Shown here: one piece after another, positions 29,550 through 37,936 of the stretch
Position numbering within the stretch: position 1 is the first letter of the stretch
How the letters are laid out: each line of letters begins with the position of its first letter
Source of the DNA: an uncultured Corynebacterium sp.
GTDB taxonomy: Bacteria > Actinomycetota > Actinomycetes > Mycobacteriales > Mycobacteriaceae
DNA length: 64,000 nucleotides
Assembly: GCF_946222835.1 (NCBI RefSeq)
Contig: NZ_CAMIHD010000002.1
Coordinates: 62,001-126,000 of the forward strand
Direction: 5' to 3'
Made by a program: the position numbers and the translations under genes
The notes under the pieces: generated by a model
What the model saw: only the letters and a program-made list of their open reading frames with translations
Told to the model about the DNA's origin: nothing
Database searches by the model: none

Positions 29550-30671
29550 ATGCATGTGCCATTGTGGATCTGGGCGATTTCCATCGTCGTTATTTTGGGA
29601 TTCTTTGTTTTTGACTTCTACTCTCACGTGCGCACCCCGCACGAGCCAACGCTGAAGGAATCCGGGTTTTGGACCCTGTTCTATGTAGGTGTTGCTCTTC
29701 TCTTTGGTGCTGGTGTGTGGGTCATTTGGGACCACGAACACGGCATTCAATACCTCACGGGTTACGTGACCGAAAAGGCGCTATCAGTAGACAACCTCTT
29801 TGTCTTCGCGCTCATCATGGGGGCCTTCAAAATCCCGCGCAAGTACCAGCAGAAGGTATTGCTCATCGGAATCGTCATTGCCTTGGCGTGCCGATTAGTA
29901 TTTATCCTCTTGGGTGCTGCGGTCATTGCTGCTTGGTCCGATATTTTCTATCTCTTTGCACTATTTCTCATTTACACGGCGATTAAGCTTATCGTCGATG
30001 AGGTTCGCGATGCCCCTGAGACCGATCCCAATGACATGGGCATCATCAAACTGATCCGCAAGGTAGTCCACGTCACTCCGCGCTACCACGGGGATAAGCT
30101 CACGCACCGCGTGGAGAATTCCGCCGGTAAGCGTAAATTTGCCTTTACCCCGCTTTTTATTGCGCTGGTTTCCATTGGTCTCGTTGACGTGATGTTTGCC
30201 TTTGACTCCATTCCGGCTATCTACGGCATTACTTCAGAGGCGTTTTTGGTCTTTACCACCAACGCATTCTCCCTTATGGGATTGCGCCAGATGTATTTCC
30301 TGCTTGATGGCCTGCTTGATCGCCTGGTGTACCTGCCTTATGGTTTGGGCATCATCTTGGGCTTTATTGGTGTCAAGCTGTTATTCCACGCGCTGCATGA
30401 GAATAACTTGCCGTTTATTAACGGCGGCGAGAACGTGGAGGCCATTCCAGAGTTTTCCACTATCACCTCCCTCATAGTGATCGTAGGTGTACTGGTTATT
30501 ACGGTGATCGCCTCGATTATTAAAAATAAGCGAGATGAGAACCAAGGCGGAGTGCCGGTATCGCACAATCACTTTGACTGGGACGAGGAAGGCAATAAGA
30601 TCGTTCGCAATAAGAAGGGCGAAATCCTGGGCAAGGCCGAAGACCTGCCCAAAGAGGAATTGCCGCACTAA
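29550..30671 (+). CDS. TerC family membrane protein, probable Mn2+ exporter
   Basis: 373 residues with about nine membrane segments. Family landmarks: EKALSVDNLFVFALIMGAF and VDVMFAFDSIPAIYGIT, each with conserved acidic residues in the membrane that bind metal. The cytoplasmic C-terminus is charged. TerC/Alx proteins export manganese or protect against metal and tellurite stress; the yybP-ykoY riboswitch in the leader makes Mn2+ export the best guess. The ribosome-binding site GGAGG lies 9 bases before the ATG and is part of the switching hairpin. Its stop overlaps that of the convergent YciI gene (CTAA). Confidence 0.92.
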   Translation: MHVPLWIWAISIVVILGFFVFDFYSHVRTPHEPTLKESGFWTLFYVGVALLFGAGVWVIWDHEHGIQYLTGYVTEKALSVDNLFVFALIMGAFKIPRKYQQKVLLIGIVIALACRLVFILLGAAVIAAWSDIFYLFALFLIYTAIKLIVDEVRDAPETDPNDMGIIKLIRKVVHVTPRYHGDKLTHRVENSAGKRKFAFTPLFIALVSIGLVDVMFAFDSIPAIYGITSEAFLVFTTNAFSLMGLRQMYFLLDGLLDRLVYLPYGLGIILGFIGVKLLFHALHENNLPFINGGENVEAIPEFSTITSLIVIVGVLVITVIASIIKNKRDENQGGVPVSHNHFDWDEEGNKIVRNKKGEILGKAEDLPKEELPH

Positions 30672-30955
30672 AAGCGAGCGTTCACAGGATTCCATTCGCG
30701 GAAGCTATGGCCGGTGATGCAGCCGGCCTGATAAAATGGGTCTTTGTCCATTAGGGCGATGGCATCAGCAACCACGGCGTCGTCGTCAAGTGCCACGATG
30801 ATAAGCGCGCCTCCCTTGGAATCTGTCAGGGGGCCGGTGGCAATAATGGTGCCCTCTTCAAAAAGCTGCGCGGTAAATTCGCGGTGCGCTGGGCGGGCCT
30901 TGGCGATCTCTGGATTAGTGGGGTTGTAGTCGTAGCTAACTGCAAAATACTTCAT
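30668..30955 (-). CDS. YciI-like protein
   Basis: A 95-residue protein of the YciI/dimeric alpha-beta barrel family: starts MKYFAVSYDYNP, has HREFTAQLFEEGTIIATGPL and DPFYQAGCITGHSFREWNPV. The family includes a putative active-site His-Asp pair; the reaction is unknown. Start 30955 is fixed by TAAAAT 8 nt upstream (leaderless), ruling out the longer starts at 30964 and 30982. Convergent with terC with a 4-base stop overlap. Confidence 0.9.
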   Translation of the reverse strand: MKYFAVSYDYNPTNPEIAKARPAHREFTAQLFEEGTIIATGPLTDSKGGALIIVALDDDAVVADAIALMDKDPFYQAGCITGHSFREWNPVNARF

Positions 30956-30962
30956 GCTGTGC

Positions 30963-30968
30963 ATTTTA
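30963..30968 (-). promoter_or_regulatory. -10 box of a leaderless YciI promoter
   Basis: TAAAAT on the minus strand, ending 8 nt before the ATG at 30955. Confidence 0.5.
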
Positions 30969-31010
30969 GTTTGCAGGGGCATCTAAGCGCAGGCCCTTAG
31001 TGCTAACGGG

Positions 31011-31016
31011 TAGTAT
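31011..31016 (+). promoter_or_regulatory. -10 box of a leaderless pgsA promoter
   Basis: TAGTAT ends 8 nt before GTG 31024 and overlaps the alternative ATG at 31015. Confidence 0.55.
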
Positions 31017-31023
31017 GTATAAC

Positions 31024-31599
31024 GTGAATCAACCCGGAAAACAGTCAGCGCAATCCTCGGATGTGAATCCGCAGGTGTCCAAATGGAACCTGCCAAATAT
31101 TCTCACGAGCCTGCGCATTCTATTCATTCCGGTATTTGCATGGCTGGTCATCGCAGACCATGAATGGTGGGCTTTTGGCCTATTTGCAGCGCTAATGTTG
31201 ACCGATAAGCTCGACGGCGACATTGCCCGCGCCCGCGGCCTTATCACTAACTTCGGCAAAATCGCCGATCCCATCGCGGATAAAGCGCTTATGACCACTG
31301 CACTGGTCTGCCTCAATATTATTGGGGTATTGCCGGTGTGGATTACTGTTGTCATCCTCATCCGTGAATTCGGTATCACCATCTGGCGAATGGTTTTGCT
31401 GCGCCGCGGAAAGGTAGTGCCTGCCTCCAAGGGAGGCAAGTTGAAGACCGTTCTGCAATCTGTGGCTGTCGGGCTGTACCTGTGGCCGCTGCCGGAGTGG
31501 ATGAACCTACCTACCTTCCTAATCATGCTGTTGGCAGCAGCGGTGACTGTGGTTACCGGCGTGCAGTATCTCATCGACGGCAAAAAGCAGAATAGCTAG
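31024..31599 (+). CDS. pgsA: CDP-diacylglycerol-glycerol-3-phosphate 3-phosphatidyltransferase
   Basis: Makes phosphatidylglycerophosphate for phosphatidylglycerol and cardiolipin. It is 191 residues with about four or five membrane segments and the CDP-alcohol phosphatidyltransferase motif DG-x2-AR-x8-G-x3-D-x3-D, visible as DGDIARARGLITNFGKIADP followed by IADK. GTG 31024 is preferred because a -10 box sits 8 nt upstream; the ATG at 31015 lies inside that promoter. Followed 7 bases later by the cinA-type gene, and then by clgR and pspA as in mycobacteria. Confidence 0.93.
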   Translation: MNQPGKQSAQSSDVNPQVSKWNLPNILTSLRILFIPVFAWLVIADHEWWAFGLFAALMLTDKLDGDIARARGLITNFGKIADPIADKALMTTALVCLNIIGVLPVWITVVILIREFGITIWRMVLLRRGKVVPASKGGKLKTVLQSVAVGLYLWPLPEWMNLPTFLIMLLAAAVTVVTGVQYLIDGKKQNS

Positions 31600-31606
31600 G
31601 CAGGCC

Positions 31607-32104
31607 ATGAGCACTTCGGCGGCCGGTCTGGTATCGGAGCTCACCCAGCGTGGCGAGACCCTGTCCTTCTGTGAGTCACTTACTGCTGGCTTGGCCAGCG
31701 CTACGGTAGCGTCCGTTCCCGGCGCATCGGCTGTGTTATGCGGAGGCCTCATAACATATGCCACCGAAGTGAAATCCCACTTCTTGCGCCAATCTATCGC
31801 TGATATCGAGGCCGTCGGCGTGGTTTCTGGGGAAACCGCTCTGGCTATGGCGCGTGCCGCAGTGGCAGAAACCGATGCAGACTGGGGGATAGGCCTTACC
31901 GGAGTCGCGGGCCCAGACCGCCAAGAGGGCAAGCCAGCGGGCACGGTCTACATTGGAATTTACTCCCCTCATAAAGTTGCTTTCTCTCAGCTGCTTGCTG
32001 GAATAGGGAAAGAACGAAATGAGATCCGAGAGGCCACGGTGGCAGCGGCGTTGCGGCTCCTAGGTACAGCTTTGGAAGAAAATCCGGTAGGGCGGGAACA
32101 ATAA
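31607..32104 (+). CDS. CinA-type nicotinamide-nucleotide amidohydrolase (C-terminal domain protein)
   Basis: 165 residues that correspond to the CinA C-terminal (PncC) domain only, with no competence-damage MoaB-like domain. Landmarks: LSFCESLTAGLASATVA, ITYATEVKSHFL and GIGLTGVAGPDRQEGKPAGTV. PncC enzymes deamidate NMN in pyridine nucleotide recycling. Tightly linked to pgsA and clgR; this trio is conserved in Corynebacterium and Mycobacterium. Confidence 0.92.
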   Translation: MSTSAAGLVSELTQRGETLSFCESLTAGLASATVASVPGASAVLCGGLITYATEVKSHFLRQSIADIEAVGVVSGETALAMARAAVAETDADWGIGLTGVAGPDRQEGKPAGTVYIGIYSPHKVAFSQLLAGIGKERNEIREATVAAALRLLGTALEENPVGREQ

Positions 32105-32130
32105 CGAAAAGAGGGGCGTTGACTATAGTG

Positions 32131-32493
32131 ATGAACATTTCTACTGCAGTCCTCGAACACTCGGTAACCGGCGCCGCAACACCGGCGGCGCCCAGCACTG
32201 CTCGTACCCCTGAGCCGCTTTTGCGCGAAGCCCTTGGGTTGACGCTGCGCGCCTTCCGCGCGGACAAGGGAGTGACCTTGCGTGAATTAGCTGGAGTAGC
32301 CCGCGTATCGCCAGGGTATCTCTCAGAGCTGGAACGCGGTCGCAAGGAGGTCTCCTCCGAACTTCTCGCGTCTGTATGCCACGCGCTAGGTTGCTCGGTG
32401 TCTGACGTACTGATCGAAGCCGCCGGCTACATGGCCCTTCCTTCCATGGATGAGGAGCTTGCCCACACGGCGCCTGCCGCATCAGAACTCTAG
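32131..32493 (+). CDS. clgR: XRE-type regulator ClgR
   Basis: Transcriptional activator of clp protease and stress genes in actinobacteria; in M. tuberculosis it also activates the adjacent pspA. The frame gives 120 residues with one helix-turn-helix (VTLRELAGVARVSPGYLSEL then ERGRKEVSSELL), then a short C-terminus ending APAASEL, which resembles the Ala-rich degradation tail expected for a Clp substrate. The start is uncertain: ATG 32131, TTG 32119 and TTG 32221 are all possible; a TATAGT box at 32124-32129 would put transcription start inside the frame. Confidence 0.88.
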   Translation: MNISTAVLEHSVTGAATPAAPSTARTPEPLLREALGLTLRAFRADKGVTLRELAGVARVSPGYLSELERGRKEVSSELLASVCHALGCSVSDVLIEAAGYMALPSMDEELAHTAPAASEL

Positions 32494-32681
32494 AACACCG
32501 CGGTGATCGCTGCGCCTGTAGCCGGTCTTGTCCATGGGAGGAGGCCTGCTGAGGTGATTATGGGGGGCGTCGCCAAGCCTCGGCGAAAGTGGGGAGTGCA
32601 AGCGGCGGAAACGGCGCTTCGCTACTATAAATTGCAGAACAAAACGCACGTATATTTAGCCAAGGAAGGTTGAAGCACACC
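32494..32681. other. clgR-pspA intergenic region
   Basis: About 190 bases without a gene. It contains TACTATAAATT (from about 32622), a good -10 candidate, and AAGGAAGG before pspA. A ClgR operator may lie here by analogy with M. tuberculosis, but no specific site was identified. Confidence 0.4.
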
Positions 32682-33542
32682 ATGGCGAACCCATTTGTTA
32701 AGGCTTGGAAGTACCTGATGGCCCTCTTCGATAACAAGATCGAGGAAAACGCCGATCCGAAGGTACAAATCGAGCAAGCCATCGAGGAAGCTCAGCGTCA
32801 ACACCAGGAGCTATCTCAGCAGGCGGCTGCCGTGATTGGCAACCAGCGTCAGCTGGAGATGCAGCTCAACCGCCGCCTGTCTGAGGTGGAGAAGCTGCAG
32901 GGGAATGCTCGCCAGGCTCTGGAATTGGCCGACCAGGCCCGTGCCAAGGGTGATGAGAACAAAGCCGTAGAATACGAAAATGCAGCCGAGGCTTTCGCCG
33001 CCCAGTTGGTGACTGCGGAGGAATCCGTAGAAGATACCAAGAAGTTGCACGATCAAGCGCTGCAGCAGGCCGAAAAGGCCAAGCACGCGGTTCAGCGCAA
33101 CAACGCCGCGCTGCGTGAAAAGGTCAATGAACGCTCCAAGCTGCTCTCCCAGCTGGAGCAAGCAAAGATGCAGGAAAAGGTTTCCGAGTCTTTGAACTCC
33201 ATGAACGAGCTGACCGCTAATGGCAACACCCCGTCCCTGGATTCTGTACGCGATAAGATCGAGCGCCGCTATTCCAAGGCATTGGGCCAAGCCGAGCTTG
33301 CAGAAAACTCTGTGGAAAACCGCATGGCGGAGGTGCAGCAGGCCGGCGTGCAGATGGCCGGCCACTCCCGTTTGGAGCAGATTCGTAGCGAAATGAACTC
33401 CTCCAAGTCCGTGGAAGGTAACAAAACCCAGGCTATTGAGGGCAATAAAGCCCCCGGCTCTGCTGCCGATAACGCGGCGCAGCCTGGCACCGCTGCCGAC
33501 GAGGCGGTGCAGGCCCGCTTGCGTGAGTTGCGCGGAGAATAA
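32682..33542 (+). CDS. pspA: PspA/IM30 family membrane-stress protein
   Basis: A peripheral inner-membrane protein that stabilises damaged membranes. It is 286 residues, almost entirely alpha-helical and coiled-coil from about residue 25 to 230 ([21 protein letters not shown] onward), ending in a low-complexity Ala-rich region and a final helix [14 protein letters not shown] 32682 ([12 protein letters not shown]) is the family start; the upstream TTG is rejected. Follows clgR as in mycobacteria, where ClgR controls pspA. A terminator follows. Confidence 0.93.
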   Translation: MANPFVKAWKYLMALFDNKIEENADPKVQIEQAIEEAQRQHQELSQQAAAVIGNQRQLEMQLNRRLSEVEKLQGNARQALELADQARAKGDENKAVEYENAAEAFAAQLVTAEESVEDTKKLHDQALQQAEKAKHAVQRNNAALREKVNERSKLLSQLEQAKMQEKVSESLNSMNELTANGNTPSLDSVRDKIERRYSKALGQAELAENSVENRMAEVQQAGVQMAGHSRLEQIRSEMNSSKSVEGNKTQAIEGNKAPGSAADNAAQPGTAADEAVQARLRELRGE

Positions 33543-33562
33543 AGCCACAACTTCTTAGAGAT

Positions 33563-33610
33563 TACCGCCTTCCCCGAGAAAATCTCCCGGCCACGGAAGG
33601 CGGTATTTTT
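33563..33610. terminator. Bidirectional terminator after pspA
   Basis: TACCGCCTTCC (33563-33573) pairs with GGAAGGCGGTA (33595-33605) followed by TTTTT. Lies between pspA (+) and bioN (-). Confidence 0.88.
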
Positions 33611-33615
33611 AGCTC

Positions 33616-34236
33616 TTAGTCGCCGACGCCTCGGGCTTGTAGCGCTTCACCCATGGCCCGTGCACGCCGGATAGAGCGAATGATGACCGGGGTGCCAAAT
33701 GCCAGTGGCGACATGCCAGCACCGCGCGCTTTGCGGGCATCAAGAACCTCATAGACGGTTTCAAACATGAGCGGGATGAGCCGAATCGTCAGTGACATGG
33801 CTAGGCTGATGTTTTCTACCGGCACACCTAGTCGCTCAAGCGGCTGCAGCGATTCTTCTAAAGACTCCATGATGGCGTCCACAGTGGACGTAAGCGTCAG
33901 CAAGAAAGCGGCCATCATGGCAGCGAAGACATTGAGGAACATCACCGCCGCATAATCGAAGTCCTTTGCCCACCATTGAAAGCCTGCCAAGGGAACTAAG
34001 AATAGCAGCGGTGGCCACACTTGGCTCCAAGCAATGCGCAGTGGAATCCGGGCGCAGGCATAGAGAATGACAACAAAGATGACACCGCCAGCTGCCCACG
34101 GAATGGACTTGAAAAAGAGGCTGGTGACCAGAATAAAAACGAGTAGGAATGCGATCTTCCAGCTGGGTTTGAGCCGGTGAACAAAGCTGGTGCCGTCAAC
34201 ATAGACCGAGAGCGGGAGATTCGTGCGTCGCTGCAT
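33616..34236 (-). CDS. bioN: Biotin ECF transporter transmembrane component (EcfT/BioN)
   Basis: A 206-residue membrane protein of the CbiQ/EcfT family with four or five membrane segments. The signature helix pair with Ala-Arg-Gly motifs that contact the ATPase is visible at VLDARKARGAGMSPLAF and RARAMGEALQARGVGD near the C-terminus. Last gene of the bioY-bioM-bioN operon; 11 bases separate it from bioM. Together these form a group I energy-coupling factor importer for biotin. Confidence 0.92.
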   Translation of the reverse strand: MQRRTNLPLSVYVDGTSFVHRLKPSWKIAFLLVFILVTSLFFKSIPWAAGGVIFVVILYACARIPLRIAWSQVWPPLLFLVPLAGFQWWAKDFDYAAVMFLNVFAAMMAAFLLTLTSTVDAIMESLEESLQPLERLGVPVENISLAMSLTIRLIPLMFETVYEVLDARKARGAGMSPLAFGTPVIIRSIRRARAMGEALQARGVGD

Positions 34237-34247
34237 GGCAATCCTTC

Positions 34248-34940
34248 CTACAGCTGCCGCTGGGCCATGAGGTTTTGGTAGAAGTCTATGACCTCCGCTG
34301 GTTGTCCATCAGCGGCGATGCGATGGTCATCGATGCAGATGACACGATCAAAATCGCGGAGAAAATCCAGATCGTGGGTGACCACAATCAGCTGCTGCTC
34401 CAGCCGTGCGAACTCCCTTTTGATTCGGTCGCGGTTGCGCAGATCCAGCAGGGTAGTGGGCTCATCAGCGATGATGAGAATGGGATCAATAACCATGACG
34501 GCTGCCAGCGCGAGGAGCTGCTTTTGTCCGCCGGAAAGTGTATGCGGTGAGCGCTCGGCAAGCTCTCCGAGCCCAAAACGCTCAAGAGCAGCATCTACTC
34601 GGGCGGTGCGCTCGTGTTTGGGCAATTTAAAGCGGCGTAGCGAAAATGCCACGTCATCGCGCACATTGGGCATCACAATCTGATTTTCGGCGTCCGAAAA
34701 AACAAAGCCTACTTTTTCGCGCACCTTTTTGCCCTGCTTGGCGACGTCCATCTGGTCCACCGTCACCGTACCCTTACTGGGCTCTCCTAGGCCGTTAATG
34801 AGCCTAGTCAGCGTGGATTTTCCGCCACCATTCTGGCCGATTATGCCTATGCGCTGTTCAGTAAGCGTGAGGTTGATGCCCTCAAGCACGACGGTGCCAT
34901 CAAAAGCTACCGTGACCGAGGAAAAATCGATGGTGGGCAC
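34248..34940 (-). CDS. bioM: Biotin ECF transporter ATPase (BioM)
   Basis: The ABC-type ATPase of the biotin importer. It is 230 residues with Walker A GIIGQNGGGKSTLTRL, signature HTLSGGQKQLLALA, Walker B PILIIADEPTTLLDL and the switch histidine in LIVVTHDLDF. Start is GTG 34940, overlapping the bioY stop by one base (TAGTG), so the genes are translationally coupled. Confidence 0.94.
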   Translation of the reverse strand: MPTIDFSSVTVAFDGTVVLEGINLTLTEQRIGIIGQNGGGKSTLTRLINGLGEPSKGTVTVDQMDVAKQGKKVREKVGFVFSDAENQIVMPNVRDDVAFSLRRFKLPKHERTARVDAALERFGLGELAERSPHTLSGGQKQLLALAAVMVIDPILIIADEPTTLLDLRNRDRIKREFARLEQQLIVVTHDLDFLRDFDRVICIDDHRIAADGQPAEVIDFYQNLMAQRQL

Positions 34941-35503
34941 TAGGAGGCCTTTCGTCCCATTAGATCGGGGAAAGCTGCATGGACACCGAGGGCGATAATG
35001 ACGGCTACGACAAGCTTCGCGGCATCTACAGGAATGAAGGGCAGCTGGGCGGCAAAGGCCGGTCCAATCTCCAAGCCGGAGCGGATCATGAGGCCAAAGG
35101 CACCGCAGGTGTACTGGACAGCGAGGCCGACAATGGCAGCAACGGCGAGTACGAGGGTCAGGCCGCCCTTGTTCTTAGGGGAGCGGTAGGCGATAGCGCC
35201 GGAAATGGCCGGGGAAAGAACGTAGCCGATGATATAGCCCGCAGTAGGCCCCGCCAGTGCGCGCAGCGTGGTTCCGCCACCGGCCAAAACGGGAAGGGCA
35301 AGGCCCAAAAACAAGAAAAGGGCACCTACGTATCCGCCGCGTTTGCCGCCCAAGATTAAGCCGGCGAGGATAAGCGCTGCATTTTGCAGCACAATGGGCA
35401 CGCCTGCCGAGCCGATGGGAATGGAAACGAATGCGAGGACAATGACAAGGGCGGTAAACACCGCAACATAAGCAATGGTGGTGGCCAGAGAGTTCTTTTT
35501 CAT
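34940..35503 (-). CDS. bioY: Biotin transporter substrate-binding component BioY
   Basis: The membrane S-component that binds biotin. It is 187 residues with about six hydrophobic segments; family motifs include PIGSAGVPIVLQNAALILAG, ALFLFLGLALPVLAGGG and GPTAGYIIGYVLSP. First gene of bioYMN, transcribed from a promoter region that holds a BioQ-type operator. The location next to recA-recX matches C. glutamicum. Confidence 0.95.
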   Translation of the reverse strand: MKKNSLATTIAYVAVFTALVIVLAFVSIPIGSAGVPIVLQNAALILAGLILGGKRGGYVGALFLFLGLALPVLAGGGTTLRALAGPTAGYIIGYVLSPAISGAIAYRSPKNKGGLTLVLAVAAIVGLAVQYTCGAFGLMIRSGLEIGPAFAAQLPFIPVDAAKLVVAVIIALGVHAAFPDLMGRKAS

Positions 35504-35550
35504 GATGAAGAGGTTAGCACTGCATGAAAACTGCAGACAATTATAGGTTT

Positions 35551-35563
35551 TGAACGATGTTCA
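35551..35563 (-). promoter_or_regulatory. BioQ-type operator upstream of bioYMN
   Basis: The perfect palindrome TGAAC-GAT-GTTCA lies about 50 bases before the bioY start. It matches the TGAAC-N3-GTT(A/C)A-type motif reported for the TetR repressor BioQ in C. glutamicum, which shuts off biotin genes when biotin is plentiful. bioQ itself is not in the window. Confidence 0.7.
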
Positions 35564-35653
35564 CCTAGGGGTCTAAGAAGCGTGCCAAAGGAAAGGCGGT
35601 GGACTAACAGCTAGCCTTTACCGAGCTGCTGGCGCGGCCTGCCGCACACTGAG

Positions 35654-35659
35654 TAGGAT
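35654..35659 (+). promoter_or_regulatory. -10 box of a leaderless DUF3046 promoter
   Basis: TAGGAT ends 8 nt before the ATG at 35667. Confidence 0.55.
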
Positions 35660-35666
35660 GGTCCGC

Positions 35667-35882
35667 ATGCGATTGACCGAGTATCACCAGCTCATTGTGG
35701 ATGAATTTGGCGAATCCAAGGGGAAATGGATAAGCCATTCCCATGTCTTGTCTGACTTAGGTGCAACGCCGGATGAGCTTATCGAACGCGGCGTCGATCC
35801 GCGTCGCGTGTGGCTGAGTCTGTGCGATGACTTTGACGTCCCGAAAGAGCGCAGGTTGGGAGTCGATTATCCGTCTTTGTAG
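35667..35882 (+). CDS. DUF3046 family protein
   Basis: A 71-residue protein, MRLTEYHQLIVDEFGESKGKW, with later VLSDLGATPDELIERG and VDPRRVWLSLCDDFDVP. This is the small actinobacterial family regularly encoded just before recA; its function is unknown. A TAGGAT -10 box 8 nt upstream fixes the start and excludes the ATG at 35658. Confidence 0.9.
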   Translation: MRLTEYHQLIVDEFGESKGKWISHSHVLSDLGATPDELIERGVDPRRVWLSLCDDFDVPKERRLGVDYPSL

Positions 35883-35922
35883 CGCCATTTGGAGCGCCTT
35901 AGCGGTGTGTCTGCTTTCGAAA

Positions 35923-35940
35923 TTCGAACAGATGTATGTA
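35923..35940. promoter_or_regulatory. LexA (SOS) box of recA
   Basis: TTCGAACAGATGTATGTA: the left half TCGAACA is a perfect match to the actinobacterial SOS box (TCGAAC-N4-GTTCGA) and the right half is degenerate. It lies about 125 bases before the recA start. Confidence 0.65.
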
Positions 35941-36064
35941 ATATGGCGGACGTGTCGACGTAGTCGTCTACAGTGGGATGGCGTTGATGGCGGGAACCGT
36001 TTGAGTTTCTCGGCAGTCTAATTATGCGTTAGTACATCGTTTTAGAAGATAGGGATGAAAATTT

Positions 36065-37201
36065 ATGGCAACCAAAAAGAAGTCTTCTTCTGCCGCGGCT
36101 AAGGGAGATGACCGCCAGAAAGCACTCGATGCCGCCATGGCCATGATTGAAAAGGATTATGGCAAGGGCGCTGTCATGCGCTTGGGCGATGACAATCGCC
36201 CGCCGATTAAGGCCATTTCTTCGGGCAATACCGCCATCGACGTCGCTTTGGGCATTGGTGGTTTCCCGCGTGGCCGCATCGTAGAGATTTATGGCCCTGA
36301 GTCTTCTGGTAAGACCACCGTCGCGCTGCATGCCATCGCATCTGCGCAAAAAGACGGCGGCATTGCCGCGTTTATTGACGCCGAGCATGCTCTCGACCCA
36401 CAGTATGCTCGCCTTCTTGGCGTGGATACCGATAATCTCTTGGTCTCCCAGCCAGATACCGGCGAGCAGGCCTTGGAAATCGCCGATATGCTGGTGCGCT
36501 CCGGCGCTATTGACATCATCGTGGTTGACTCCGTGGCGGCTTTGACCCCGAAGGCGGAAATCGAAGGCGAGATGGGCGATAGCCATGTCGGCCTCCAGGC
36601 CCGATTGATGTCGCAGGCACTGCGCAAGATGACCGGTGCGCTGTACAACTCTGGCACCACCGCCATCTTCATTAACCAGCTGCGCGAGAAGATTGGCGTA
36701 ATGTTTGGCTCGCCTGAGACCACCACTGGTGGTAAGGCGCTTAAGTTCTACTCCTCCGTTCGCTGCGATATTCGCCGCATCCAGACCTTGAAGGATGGCC
36801 AGGATGCCATTGGTAACCGCACCAAACTCAAGGTGGTAAAGAACAAGGTTTCCCCACCATTTAAGATTGCCGAGTTCGACATTATGTATGGCGAAGGCAT
36901 TTCCCGCGAGTCTTCCATCATTGATCTTGGCGTAGAAAATGGCTTTATTCGCAAGTCCGGCTCATGGTTTACCTATGAAGGCGATCAGCTGGGCCAAGGT
37001 AAAGAGAAGGCACGTAACTTCCTGAAGGATAACCCGGATCTAGCCAATGAAATTGAGCAAAAGATTTTCCAGAAGCTCGGAATCGGTGAGGCCGCAGCCG
37101 AGGGTGAAGAAGCTGCTGCGATGGACGTTCCCGGCGCTGATGACCCATTGACCGATGAGTCCGTGGATCTTGTCCCCAATGTCGATTTTGATGATGACTA
37201 A
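36065..37201 (+). CDS. recA: Recombinase RecA
   Basis: Strand-exchange ATPase and co-protease that triggers LexA cleavage. It is 378 residues, with no intein. Walker [14 protein letters not shown] at about residue 76, Walker B region [21 protein letters not shown], and the L2 loop block AVRTxxx-type [25 protein letters not shown]. The acidic C-terminal tail is typical. Expressed under an SOS box; recX follows 51 bases downstream. Confidence 0.98.
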   Translation: MATKKKSSSAAAKGDDRQKALDAAMAMIEKDYGKGAVMRLGDDNRPPIKAISSGNTAIDVALGIGGFPRGRIVEIYGPESSGKTTVALHAIASAQKDGGIAAFIDAEHALDPQYARLLGVDTDNLLVSQPDTGEQALEIADMLVRSGAIDIIVVDSVAALTPKAEIEGEMGDSHVGLQARLMSQALRKMTGALYNSGTTAIFINQLREKIGVMFGSPETTTGGKALKFYSSVRCDIRRIQTLKDGQDAIGNRTKLKVVKNKVSPPFKIAEFDIMYGEGISRESSIIDLGVENGFIRKSGSWFTYEGDQLGQGKEKARNFLKDNPDLANEIEQKIFQKLGIGEAAAEGEEAAAMDVPGADDPLTDESVDLVPNVDFDDD

Positions 37202-37252
37202 AACCGTCTAGCTTCGTACCCCACCGTCTGCATCCCCTTCTGAATCTGCATT

Positions 37253-37855
37253 ATGAATCAGCCCGCCCCCGAAAAGCTCGCCCAACTCCGACAGGCCCTC
37301 GAGGCCTATGAGAGTGGTGCGGCTGGGGGCGGGCTTTTTGATAGGGAAGCAGAAGAAGCCAAGGCTAAGGTTCGCTCCCGCGCTCTAGGGCTTTTGGACC
37401 AACGATCTAGGTCCCGCAAAGAACTTTCTGACCGCCTGATTAAGGCGGATTTCGAACCGGACCTCATTGAGGAAGTGTTGGATGATTTGGCCCACGCAGG
37501 GCTAGTGAATGACGCCGCTTTTGCACGAGAGTGGGTGCGCCAGCGTCATAAGCGTCGCGGGAAGTCTCGCTTGGCGCTTAACAGGGAGTTGCGTGAAAAA
37601 GGCGTGAGCGAGGCCGACCGTGCTGAAGCTCTCGAGCAAATCGACCCTGCCGATGAAGAGGCAATGGCGCATGCTTTGGCAGAAAAGAAGGCCGGTTCCA
37701 TCAAGTCCGTTCCGCCAGATCGCAAGGAGCGCGACAAGGCACTACGACGCATCGTGGGTGTACTTGCTCGCCGTGGTTTCAATGAAGGGATGTCGCTGCA
37801 GATTGCCATCGCGGCGCTTGATGCGCGGTGCGCTGAATTGCGCGCAGAAGGCTAA
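37253..37855 (+). CDS. recX: Regulatory protein RecX
   Basis: Inhibits RecA filament growth. It is 200 residues made of helical RecX repeats: ALGLLDQRSRSRKELSDRLIKADF, LAHAGLVNDAAFAREWVRQRHKRRGKSRLALNRELREKGVSEADRAEAL, and a last repeat RRIVGVLARRGFNEGMSLQIAIAAL. Directly downstream of recA, probably co-transcribed with it during SOS induction. Confidence 0.95.
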   Translation: MNQPAPEKLAQLRQALEAYESGAAGGGLFDREAEEAKAKVRSRALGLLDQRSRSRKELSDRLIKADFEPDLIEEVLDDLAHAGLVNDAAFAREWVRQRHKRRGKSRLALNRELREKGVSEADRAEALEQIDPADEEAMAHALAEKKAGSIKSVPPDRKERDKALRRIVGVLARRGFNEGMSLQIAIAALDARCAELRAEG

Positions 37856-37922
37856 TCGCGCCCTGTGGGATCGCGCCGGAGGAGCAAAGCTTCGACAGTT
37901 ATGAGATGCCTAGCTTCATGGC

Positions 37923-37928
37923 TAAACT
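37923..37928 (+). promoter_or_regulatory. Candidate -10 box of a leaderless miaB promoter
   Basis: TAAACT ends 9 nt before the GTG at 37937. Confidence 0.4.
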
Positions 37929-37936
37929 ATGCCGAC

